Shown one piece after another: positions 1 through 6,036 of a DNA stretch of 6,038 nt. Within the stretch, counting starts at the first letter, position 1; each line of letters begins with the position of its first letter. The stretch spans positions 1-6,038 of the forward strand of contig USOZ01000119.1 of assembly GCA_900556525.1 (NCBI GenBank). The letters are read 5' to 3'. Both the position numbers and the translations under genes were made by a program. The notes below the pieces were generated by a model. That model was given only the letters and a program-made list of their open reading frames with translations, had not been told where the DNA came from and ran no database searches. Source of the stretch: an uncultured Oscillospiraceae bacterium (GTDB lineage: Bacteria > Bacillota > Clostridia > Oscillospirales > Ruminococcaceae).

Positions 1-202
1 GCTGGAATGTATCTCAGAGCCTTTAGCGATAGGTGTCCCTACGGTTATCGACTACGACTCGGGCGAAACAGGAAAAATGATGGTCACGCCGCGAAATATC
101 GACGTTCTTACAGCCGATTTTGCAAGAAACATAGGTACGGCGGTGAGCCTTGCACTTAATCCGAACTTAACCGAAAATGAAATAATGTCGCTTATTGTAT
201 GA
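1..202 (+). CDS. gpr: Germination protease GPR, C-terminal 66 residues (5' end outside window)
   Basis: The reading frame is open from base 2 to the TGA at 200-202. GPR is the aspartic-like endoprotease that degrades small acid-soluble spore proteins at germination. The visible tail carries the two family landmarks expected near the end: an AIGVPTVID segment (visible residues 9-17) and, soon after, KMMVTPRNIDVL (25-36), which matches the (N)LMVTPKEVD region of Bacillus and Clostridium GPR. It ends in a helix of the GLNAALH type (here TAVSLALNP). Only about 7 residues separate the two landmarks, whereas from memory Bacillus and many clostridial GPRs have several tens of residues there, so this looks like a compact form. 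The following gene is spoIIP, the usual partner in spore formers, which supports the call. The N-terminal propeptide and most of the catalytic core lie outside the window. Confidence 0.88.
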   Translation, partial: LECISEPLAIGVPTVIDYDSGETGKMMVTPRNIDVLTADFARNIGTAVSLALNPNLTENEIMSLIV

Positions 203-209
203 TGATACG

Positions 210-239
210 GTAATATTTCAACGTTCCTCCGAATATAAT
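210..239 (+). promoter_or_regulatory. Candidate sigma-E promoter of spoIIP
   Basis: GTAATATT at 210-217 fits the Bacillus sigma-E -35 consensus (gKmATATT) at every position. It is followed by a 14-base spacer and AATATAAT at 232-239, which matches the sigma-E -10 consensus (CATACAmT) at 6 of 8 positions. spoIIP belongs to the sigma-E regulon in B. subtilis, so the match fits the expected mother-cell expression. The embedded TATAAT (234-239) could also be read as a sigma-A -10, but no reasonable TTGACA-like box lies 16-18 bases upstream. Initiation would fall near base 246, giving a leader of about 35 bases. This is a consensus match by eye only. Confidence 0.6.
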
Positions 240-280
240 GTCATTACAGTTCAAGGCGGGGCTACCCGGGAGGAATAAAA

Positions 281-1471
281 ATGGACATCAGAAATAAGCT
301 GTCAATCGGAAAATATCGTATTATCGCGGCGCTTGGTACTGCTGTCGGAGCGCCTATTGTTTCGATTTTGATCGCAGCCGCAGCGCCCGACGCGGTTCAA
401 TACATGAGCGAAGCGGCGAAATACACACCCGTGCCTGTTGTTTCGGATAACTCAGATTTCAGCAACGGTTCGCTGATTTTATATAAACCGTCGGCTCAGC
501 CTGTGCCTGCTGCAAGTGGACCTGAAACAGAAAATGTTCCTGATGAGCCGAAAGATGAACAGGCGGCGCTGCTCATAAGGAATATTTCGCAGGTGCAGGA
601 GGATCTTACTGCTTTTTCCGATATAAGCGGCGAAATAGGCGAAAAAACTTTTACTCCGAATGGCGGTCCTGATTTTATAACACTCCCGAACGGCGGACAA
701 GTGCGAAACTGCACCGATCTGTCGAATGAAACGGTTGCAAATGAAGCGAAAAAGCCATGTGGGATAATTCCCGAGCTGTACAGTGAGGAACCGCAGGTGC
801 TTATTATACATACTCACACGAGCGAAAGCTATGAACCGTCGGAGAAAGCGTATTATGATGACGATTACACCTGTCGTTCGGAAGATCCCGATAACAGTGT
901 TGTAGCCGTCGGCGCAGCAATGGCTGAAGAGCTTGCCAGCGCAGGTATTGCCGTTCTTCACGACGGAACAATTCACGACGCGCAGTACACGGGTGCATAC
1001 GACCGCAGCCTTGCCACTACCGAGAAGCTGCTTGACGAGTTTCCGTCAATAAAAATAATTCTCGACGTTCATAGGGACGCAATAGAGGAACAGGACGGAA
1101 CTCGCATAAGCGCTGTAACGAAAATAAATGGAGAAAAAGCCGCTCAGATAATGATAATATCTGCGGCTGACGACGGAAATTACAATATGCCGCACTATCT
1201 CGAAAATTTTCACTTTGCCTGTGCATTTCAGCAGGCGATAGAATCGCGCTATCCCACACTTACGCGGCCTGTTTTATTTCAGTACTGCCAGTATAATCAG
1301 CAGCTTTCGACAGGCTCGCTTCTTATCGAAGTCGGTTCGCACGGGAACTCGGTCGAGCAAGCGGTTTACAGCGGCAGACTTGTCGGCAGAGCGCTCGCCT
1401 CAATGTTCACTGAAACAAATAGCGGATTTCACAGCACAATGCCCAGATTTTTCCTCGATAAACTGCGTTGA
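281..1471 (+). CDS. spoIIP: Stage II sporulation protein P (SpoIIP), peptidoglycan amidase/endopeptidase
   Basis: SpoIIP is the zinc hydrolase of the SpoIID-SpoIIM-SpoIIP engulfment machine; it cleaves stem peptides from septal peptidoglycan in the intermembrane space. The 396 residues are close to the roughly 400 of the B. subtilis protein. A short basic N-terminus is followed by one membrane anchor (about 13-35), then a poorly conserved linker rich in Pro, Glu and Asp (about 45-165), then the amidase domain (about 172-375). Family motifs are intact: LIIHTHTSES (174-183; metal ligand at His177 or His179, plus Glu182), VVAVGAAMAEEL (207-218), a HD..(Y)..AYDRS stretch (232-243), ILDVHRDA (260-267, second metal His264) and SLLIEVGS (346-353, catalytic Glu350). 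The start is set by GGGAGG at 268-273, seven bases before the ATG. A candidate sigma-E promoter lies upstream, gpr precedes it by 78 bases and a terminator follows the stop. The ligand assignment follows the family fold and was not tested by alignment. Confidence 0.95.
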   Translation: MDIRNKLSIGKYRIIAALGTAVGAPIVSILIAAAAPDAVQYMSEAAKYTPVPVVSDNSDFSNGSLILYKPSAQPVPAASGPETENVPDEPKDEQAALLIRNISQVQEDLTAFSDISGEIGEKTFTPNGGPDFITLPNGGQVRNCTDLSNETVANEAKKPCGIIPELYSEEPQVLIIHTHTSESYEPSEKAYYDDDYTCRSEDPDNSVVAVGAAMAEELASAGIAVLHDGTIHDAQYTGAYDRSLATTEKLLDEFPSIKIILDVHRDAIEEQDGTRISAVTKINGEKAAQIMIISAADDGNYNMPHYLENFHFACAFQQAIESRYPTLTRPVLFQYCQYNQQLSTGSLLIEVGSHGNSVEQAVYSGRLVGRALASMFTETNSGFHSTMPRFFLDKLR

Positions 1472-1485
1472 TTGCCTCCAATAAA

Positions 1486-1538
1486 GGGAAAACAGCCCTG
1501 TCGGAATGTTGACAGAGCTGTTTTTCTTATTTTTTATT
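1486..1538. terminator. Bidirectional rho-independent terminator between spoIIP and the acyl-CoA synthetase
   Basis: The arms AAACAGCCCTGTC (1490-1502) and GACAGAGCTGTTT (1511-1523) form a 13-bp stem around an 8-base loop (1503-1510). Read on the plus strand the stem has one C-A mismatch, and the hairpin is followed by TTTTTC and a second T-rich tract to 1538, which suits termination of spoIIP. Read on the minus strand the same position becomes a G-U wobble, so the stem is unbroken and is followed by TTTTCCCTTT, which suits termination of the convergent synthetase gene. The synthetase stop codon (1527-1529) lies only three bases outside the stem. Confidence 0.85.
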
Positions 1539-3185
1539 GTCAGCTTCGCGAATAGAGGTGCGCTTTATTTTTCCGCTTATCGTTTTGGGAAGCTCGTCCA
1601 CAAATTCAATAATACGCGGGTATTTGTACGGCGCGGTGTTCTTCTTAACGTAAGTCTGAAGTTCTTCAACAAGTGCGTCGCTTGCGGTATAGCCCTTTGC
1701 AAGGACTATCGTAGCCTTTACGACCTGTCCTCTTATCGGGTGAGGCGCGCCGGTTACAGCACATTCAAGAACAGAGGGGTGCTGGATAAGGATACTTTCA
1801 ATTTCAAACGGTCCAATGCGGTAGCCGCTCGCCTTGATTACGTCGTCGTTTCTGCCGACGTACCAGTAATAGCCGTCCTCGTCTTTCCAAGCAGTGTCGC
1901 CTGTGTGATAAACGCCGTTGTGCCAAGCCTCGTTGGTCTTTTCGTCGTCCTTGTAATATCCGCAGAACAGTCCGTCCTTGCCGCGTTCTGCACGGATAAC
2001 GATTTCGCCTGTTTCACCGGGAGGGAGCGGTCTGTCGTTTTCGTCAACAATGTCTACATTATATAAAGGCGTAGGCTTGCCCATTGAGCCGGGCTTAGGG
2101 GTCATTCCCTTGAGATTTGCGAGAATTACTGTGGATTCGGTCTGACCGAACGCTTCCATAAGTTTCAGCCCTGTATATTCGAGCCAACGGTTATAGACCT
2201 CGGGGTTGAGTGCTTCGCCCGCGATACAGCTGTATTTGAGCGCTGAGAGGTCGTATTTTTCAAGACCTTCCTTGATAAAGAAGCGGTACATTGTAGGCGG
2301 TGCGCAGAAAGAAGTTATTTTATAATCCTGAATTATTTTGAGCATATCTGCAGGGATAAACTTGTCAAAATCGTAAACAAATACGCAGGCGCCGAGTGTC
2401 ATCTGACCGTAGAGCTTGCCCCATGCAGCTTTTCCCCAGCCCGTATCGGAAATGGTAAGGTGAATTCCGTCGGGATCAACGTTGAGCCAATGCGCTGCGG
2501 TCTGAATGTGACATAAAGCATAACGGTGACTGTGGACTACCATTTTGGGGTATCCCGTAGTGCCGGAAGTGAAATAAAGCAGCATATGGTCGTGCGAGTC
2601 GGTCGCGATACGCTCCATTGTTGCAGGCTGCTTTTCAATTTCTTCGTCAAAATTTACCCAGCCGTCGCGCTTGCCGTTTGCAATCAGCTTTGTAAGGGTT
2701 ATTCCGAGCTCCGTTTCAGCTTCTTCAACATAACCCTCAATGTCGGGATTGTGTCCCGTACAGATGATTGCCTTTACGCCCGCGCTAGTGAAACGATAGG
2801 TGAAATCGTGTGTTGTGAGCAGATGAGTTGCAGGAATCGCTACCGCGCCGATTTTGGTAAGTCCGATAATCGCATACCAGAACTGATAATTGCGCTTCAG
2901 AACGAGCATGACCTTGTCGCCCTTGCGAATTCCGAGGCTTGTAAAAAGGTTCGCCGCCTTTGTTGAAAGCTCCGAAAGCTGCTTATACGAAAATCTTGTT
3001 TCATTGCCCTGTAAATCAACGTGCAGCAGAGCAGGGCGGTCGGGTTCAATTTCACCGTACTTATCAATAATGTCATACCCGAAATTGTAATTATCGGGAC
3101 AGTTAAGCTCGAATTTGTTTAATATTCCGTTTTCGTCAAATCCCTCGTTGACGAATCTTTTGTAGTATCCTTTCACTTGTTCCAT
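1527..3185 (-). CDS. AMP-forming acyl-CoA synthetase (ACSM/medium-chain-like, ANL superfamily)
   Basis: The 552-residue enzyme should activate a carboxylic acid with ATP to an acyl-adenylate and transfer it to CoA in the cytoplasm. All core ANL motifs are present: P-loop YFTSGTTGYPK (204-214), EAFGQTES (344-351), YHTGD (426-430, ribose-binding Asp430), the hinge segment GRNDDVIKASGYRIG (444-458) and the C-terminal PKTISGKIKR (533-542) with catalytic Lys539, the residue acetylated in Acs homologues. Gly347 stands where acetate-specific Acs has the pocket Trp (W-Q-T-E becomes G-Q-T-E), so a substrate larger than acetate is likely: medium-chain, branched-chain or aryl acids. The exact acid cannot be read from sequence. 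The start is supported by AAGGAAGG at 3195-3202, nine bases upstream. It lies 21 bases after the XRE-cupin gene and is probably co-transcribed with it and regulated by it. It ends at the shared terminator. Confidence 0.92.
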   Translation of the reverse strand: MEQVKGYYKRFVNEGFDENGILNKFELNCPDNYNFGYDIIDKYGEIEPDRPALLHVDLQGNETRFSYKQLSELSTKAANLFTSLGIRKGDKVMLVLKRNYQFWYAIIGLTKIGAVAIPATHLLTTHDFTYRFTSAGVKAIICTGHNPDIEGYVEEAETELGITLTKLIANGKRDGWVNFDEEIEKQPATMERIATDSHDHMLLYFTSGTTGYPKMVVHSHRYALCHIQTAAHWLNVDPDGIHLTISDTGWGKAAWGKLYGQMTLGACVFVYDFDKFIPADMLKIIQDYKITSFCAPPTMYRFFIKEGLEKYDLSALKYSCIAGEALNPEVYNRWLEYTGLKLMEAFGQTESTVILANLKGMTPKPGSMGKPTPLYNVDIVDENDRPLPPGETGEIVIRAERGKDGLFCGYYKDDEKTNEAWHNGVYHTGDTAWKDEDGYYWYVGRNDDVIKASGYRIGPFEIESILIQHPSVLECAVTGAPHPIRGQVVKATIVLAKGYTASDALVEELQTYVKKNTAPYKYPRIIEFVDELPKTISGKIKRTSIREADNKK

Positions 3186-3206
3186 TGCTTTTGACCTTCC
3201 TTATTA

Positions 3207-3761
3207 TTAAATCAGTACGGCGAGAAAATCACAGTCCCCGTCTATTGCAATCATTCCGTGCGGCTTAGAGCTATCGTAGTATACGCAGTCGCCTTCGCTG
3301 AGAATTTCGGTATTTTCTCCGATTATGAATTTCAGCTTGCCTTTGATGATAAAGTCCATTTCCTGACCTTCATGAACAGAAAGATGAATCGGCTTTGTGT
3401 GGTCGGGCTCAAACGGAGCGTGAACCATAATCGGCTCGATTTTTTTGTTCTTGAAGAGATATGCCATGTGCTGATAGGTAAAACCGATACGGCGTTCAAT
3501 CGGCAGTCCCTCGCCCTTTCTTACGAGCGAATAGGTTTGAAGAGTGGGCGTCATGCCTGTGAGCAGTTCGATCATTTCAATGCCCATTGCTTCCGCGCAG
3601 GCGTTCATAACGGAAAGGGAAAGATCTTTTTCTCCGCTTTCATACTGCTCATATTCCTCTTTGCTGATTTTTGCTGCATTTGCCATATCTTCGACCGTGA
3701 AATCAAGACTTTCTCTTGTCGCTTTCAGTCTTGAAGATATTTCTTTAATGTCATATTTCAT
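3207..3761 (-). CDS. XRE-family transcriptional regulator with C-terminal cupin domain
   Basis: This 184-residue protein combines an N-terminal helix-turn-helix of the XRE/Cro type (about 6-66, with the SRLKATRESLDFTVEDMA start and the YEQYESGEKDLS segment typical of the fold) and a C-terminal single-stranded beta-helix cupin (about 112-183). Such proteins usually bind DNA as dimers and sense a small molecule through the cupin pocket. The first cupin motif reads VHEGQEMDFIIKGKL (129-143) and the second SKPHGM (165-170). His130, Glu134 and His168 could bind a metal, but the first His of the usual HxH pair appears to be Ser128, so the metal site may be incomplete. AGGAGGT (3769-3775) lies seven bases before the ATG. 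It has its own strong promoter and sits directly upstream of the acyl-CoA synthetase gene, so that gene and itself are the obvious targets. Ligand and sign of regulation are unknown. Confidence 0.93.
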   Translation of the reverse strand: MKYDIKEISSRLKATRESLDFTVEDMANAAKISKEEYEQYESGEKDLSLSVMNACAEAMGIEMIELLTGMTPTLQTYSLVRKGEGLPIERRIGFTYQHMAYLFKNKKIEPIMVHAPFEPDHTKPIHLSVHEGQEMDFIIKGKLKFIIGENTEILSEGDCVYYDSSKPHGMIAIDGDCDFLAVLI

Positions 3762-3794
3762 AAGCCTTACCTCCTGAATAAGTATTGCAGGGAT

Positions 3795-3823
3795 ATTATA
3801 CCACTTTGCTGCCGCAATTTCAA
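3795..3823 (-). promoter_or_regulatory. Sigma-A-type promoter of the XRE-cupin / acyl-CoA synthetase unit
   Basis: On the minus strand TTGAAA (3823-3818) is separated by exactly 17 bases from a perfect TATAAT (3800-3795). Initiation is expected near 3788, leaving a leader of about 26 bases that contains the AGGAGGT ribosome binding site. The -35 box starts three bases past the nth stop codon, so the promoter occupies the short gap between the two genes. No other sensible promoter is seen for these genes. Confidence 0.82.
3806..3817. promoter_or_regulatory. Possible operator: imperfect palindrome in the promoter spacer
   Basis: TTGCTGCCGCAA (plus strand) is symmetric at 10 of 12 positions: TTGC and GCAA half-sites around a GC core, with one mismatched pair. 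It fills most of the spacer between the -35 and -10 boxes of the regulator promoter, a place where a bound HTH dimer would block RNA polymerase. Autoregulation by the XRE-cupin protein is the natural guess. The palindrome is short and could be chance. Confidence 0.3.
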
Positions 3824-3826
3824 GGG

Positions 3827-4465
3827 TTAATTGTCATAATTACAAATATGTTTCAAACGGCAGCGTTCACATTCGGGTTTTCTCGCATTGCACACAAGCC
3901 GCCCGTGCCACACGAGCCTGTGGCAAAGCATGAGTCCCTCGTCGGGCGGAACGACTTCGGCGAGCTGCTTCTCGACCTTTGCTGCGTCCTTGCTGTCGGT
4001 AAGTCCAAGGCGGTTTGTGAGCCGTATAACGTGTGTGTCGCATACAAGCGCAGGCTTTCCGTAAAGGTCGCCGCAAATCAGATTGGCAGTTTTTCGCCCA
4101 ACTCCCGGAAGTTTCGTAAGCTCGTCTATCGTATCGGGAACAGTGTCGTCATATTTTTCGTGCAGGATTTTGCACATTTCCGAAATGTCCTTAGCTTTGG
4201 TCTTATAAAGCCCGCAGCTCTTGATATATTCTTCGATTTCGCTCACCTGTGCATTGGCAAACGCTTCTATGGTTGGAAAACGCTCGAACATTGCGGGTGT
4301 TACCATATTTACACGCTTATCGGTACACTGAGCGGACAAGCGCGTTGCAATCAGAAGTTCATGCGGTTTTGTGTATACGAGCGCACACTTCACGTCGGGA
4401 TATTCGTTTTTGAGCAGACTGATGATTTCAAGCGTTTTTTTCTTTTTGTTCATATCAATGTTCAT
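3827..4465 (-). CDS. nth: Endonuclease III (DNA glycosylase/AP lyase)
   Basis: This base-excision-repair enzyme removes oxidised pyrimidines and cleaves the abasic site. Its 212 residues match the normal family length. Visible landmarks are the early LSAQCTD segment (43-49), the helix-hairpin-helix LPGVGRKTANLI (119-130) with catalytic Lys125 (E. coli Lys120), VCDTHVIR (141-148) with catalytic Asp143 (E. coli Asp138), and the C-terminal 4Fe-4S loop C-X6-C-X2-C-X5-C formed by Cys192, 199, 202 and 208. Every key residue is present, so the gene looks functional. The first ATG is preferred because the AAAGGAAA site sits at the right distance; a second in-frame ATG four codons later (Met5) would be too far from it. 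It follows cls by 9 bases and is probably its operon partner and translationally coupled to it. Confidence 0.96.
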   Translation of the reverse strand: MNIDMNKKKKTLEIISLLKNEYPDVKCALVYTKPHELLIATRLSAQCTDKRVNMVTPAMFERFPTIEAFANAQVSEIEEYIKSCGLYKTKAKDISEMCKILHEKYDDTVPDTIDELTKLPGVGRKTANLICGDLYGKPALVCDTHVIRLTNRLGLTDSKDAAKVEKQLAEVVPPDEGLMLCHRLVWHGRLVCNARKPECERCRLKHICNYDN

Positions 4466-4468
4466 AGG

Positions 4469-4476
4469 TTTCCTTT
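4469..4476 (-). promoter_or_regulatory. Ribosome binding site of nth overlapping the cls stop codon
   Basis: On the minus strand AAAGGAAA begins inside the TAA stop of cls (4477-4475) and its GG is six bases from the nth ATG. It selects the first ATG of nth and suggests that ribosomes finishing cls can re-initiate on nth. Confidence 0.7.
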
Positions 4477-5998
4477 ACATAAGGGGGGAGAATATTTTAA
4501 GACAGGAGCGCAGAAGCTGTGTGCGCAGCGGCAGCCCTTCAAAGAATTCTTTTGTAACGGGTTCGGATACGGAAAGCGCTTTAAGAAACGATTCGCGCGC
4601 TTGCTTTACCGCCTTGCTTTTGTGCATCCATACGCCGTTTTCAAAGTGAAGATAAAAGCTACGGAAGTCGAAATTGCAAGTGCCGACGATAGCGGTTGTA
4701 TCGTCGCCGATGATCATTTTCGTGTGCATAAATCCGGGCGTAAATTCATAGATCTCAACCCCGTTTTTCACAAGACTTTCGTAGTTTGAACGGGTCGTTT
4801 CAAATACCAGCTTCTTATCGGGACAGTGCGGAGTGATGATCTTAACGTCAATCCCGCTTTTTGCCGCGCGGATAAGGCAGTTTTCCATAACGTTATCAAG
4901 AATAAGATACGGAGTGCAGATAAAAACTGACTTCGTAGCATTTTCAATAACGTTTATGTATGCGTTTTCGTGTATCATTTCCTGAAAAAGCGGTTCGTCC
5001 GAGAAAGGAATTACAAGACCGTCATTTTTTGTTTGAAAATCGACTGCGTACTTATTGTAATCAGGCTTTTCGTCGGTTGTAAAATACCACATTTCAAGAA
5101 AAAGGGTAGTTACTTTTTTTACCGCGTCGCCTGTCAGCTTCACGGAGGAATCTTCCCAATAGCCGAAACGCCGCTTTTTATTTATATATTCATCGGCAAT
5201 GTTTATCCCGCCTGTAAATGCGATTTTTCCGTCAATTATGGCAAACTTGCGGTGATCACGGTAGTTCAGAAATTTATCGAGCGACGGTTTATACGGATTG
5301 AATACCGCAGTTTGTATGCCGACGCTTCTCATTTGTTCGGGAAAATCGGCGGGGAGCAGATTTATCGTTCCTATGTCGTCGTACAGCAGGCGGATCTCAA
5401 CGCCTTTACTCGCTTTATCAATAAGAATACTCAGTATTTTGCGCCACATTTCGCCTTCGCCGATTATAAAATATTCGAGAAAAATAAATTTTTCGGCACT
5501 CTCGAGCGCTTTAACAAGGTGTTCAAAGAAAATTGCCCCCGGGTTTAGGAATTCAGTTTCGGTAAAAGCATATATGTTGCTGCGGGAGTTGTTTATAATG
5601 TAGCTGGCTTCACGCTTTATAAGCGCATTTTTCTTGCTCATCATATTGAGAAGCTCGTTATCTGCGTTAATTATTCCCGCAGAGCTTTCGACTGCTTTTT
5701 TCAGCTTCGCGGTATTCTTTTTATTCAGATGCGTTCGTCCGAAAATTATGTAGAACAGTGCGCCCGCGATAGGGAAGCATAGCACAGGGATAAGCCATGC
5801 AATTTTAAAGCTCGGGTTATTGTTTCGGTTTACAATTGAGATTGCAAGCAGAAAGCTGATAAGCAGAAACGCCAGATACAGAGGTATGTACATGAATGAA
5901 AGAAACATCATCGGCAGTACAAGCAGTAATATCTGAATAAGGATAAGCATACTGATAATAAAAAGCCTGCTTGTAAAAAATTTGGCAAGTTTATTCAC
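4475..5998 (-). CDS. cls: Cardiolipin synthase, phospholipase D family
   Basis: The enzyme condenses two phosphatidylglycerol molecules into cardiolipin and glycerol at the cytoplasmic membrane. With the GTG start at 5998 the protein has 507 residues, within the usual Firmicute range of about 480-515. It opens with two close membrane segments (about 12-56) and a third (about 65-86) within a PLDc_N-type region ending GALFYIIFGRTHL. Two PLD domains follow, each with an intact HxKxxxxD motif: HRKFAIID (His249, Lys251, Asp256) with FTGGINIADEY after it, and HTKMIIGD (His425, Lys427, Asp432) with VGTCNFDFRSF after it. GTG is chosen because AGGAGG lies six bases upstream. A longer frame from an ATG at 6031 adds 11 residues, but that ATG lies inside a TATAAT box and has no visible ribosome site in the seven bases available. 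nth follows 9 bases downstream. Confidence 0.94.
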   Translation of the reverse strand: MNKLAKFFTSRLFIISMLILIQILLLVLPMMFLSFMYIPLYLAFLLISFLLAISIVNRNNNPSFKIAWLIPVLCFPIAGALFYIIFGRTHLNKKNTAKLKKAVESSAGIINADNELLNMMSKKNALIKREASYIINNSRSNIYAFTETEFLNPGAIFFEHLVKALESAEKFIFLEYFIIGEGEMWRKILSILIDKASKGVEIRLLYDDIGTINLLPADFPEQMRSVGIQTAVFNPYKPSLDKFLNYRDHRKFAIIDGKIAFTGGINIADEYINKKRRFGYWEDSSVKLTGDAVKKVTTLFLEMWYFTTDEKPDYNKYAVDFQTKNDGLVIPFSDEPLFQEMIHENAYINVIENATKSVFICTPYLILDNVMENCLIRAAKSGIDVKIITPHCPDKKLVFETTRSNYESLVKNGVEIYEFTPGFMHTKMIIGDDTTAIVGTCNFDFRSFYLHFENGVWMHKSKAVKQARESFLKALSVSEPVTKEFFEGLPLRTQLLRSCLKIFSPLM

Positions 5999-6004
5999 GG
6001 CCAA

Positions 6005-6010
6005 CCTCCT
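6005..6010 (-). promoter_or_regulatory. Ribosome binding site that fixes the GTG start of cls
   Basis: AGGAGG on the minus strand, six bases (TTGGCC) ahead of the GTG at 5998. This spacing is near ideal, and the site would be wasted inside the coding region if the upstream ATG at 6031 were the start. Confidence 0.85.
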
Positions 6011-6022
6011 TTTACCTTTAAT

Positions 6023-6036
6023 ATTATACATTATAC
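6023..6036 (-). promoter_or_regulatory. Two tandem -10 boxes of the cls-nth promoter (promoter cut by window edge)
   Basis: On the minus strand the sequence reads TATAATGTATAAT, two perfect -10 hexamers at 6035-6030 and 6028-6023, seven bases apart. On the plus strand this is a direct duplication of ATTATAC. The leader to the cls GTG would be about 25 or 18 bases and contains AGGAGG. The matching -35 boxes would lie beyond base 6038 and cannot be seen. Confidence 0.5.

Noticed and set aside
257..268. A short CGGG-GCTA-CCCG hairpin next to the spoIIP ribosome binding site, considered as a regulatory switch or gpr terminator
   Set aside because: The stem is only four base pairs with no T-tract and no alternative pairing partner; it is likely chance.
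479..976. A 165-codon minus-strand frame inside spoIIP
   Set aside because: It is a shadow of spoIIP with an Arg/Phe/Ile-rich composition and no supporting signals.
1506..2066. A 186-codon open frame on the plus strand within the synthetase gene
   Set aside because: Its start lies inside the terminator hairpin and it is antisense to the conserved C-terminal domain of the synthetase; the translation resembles no family I know.
3785..4789. A 334-codon open frame on the plus strand across nth and the end of cls
   Set aside because: It is fully antisense to two genes with complete catalytic motifs. Its translation shows no recognisable domain and is rich in Phe, Cys and His as expected of a shadow frame, and no good ribosome binding site precedes it.
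4970..5548. A 192-codon plus-strand frame inside cls
   Set aside because: It is antisense to both PLD domains, with no promoter or ribosome site; coding evidence for cls on the other strand is overwhelming.
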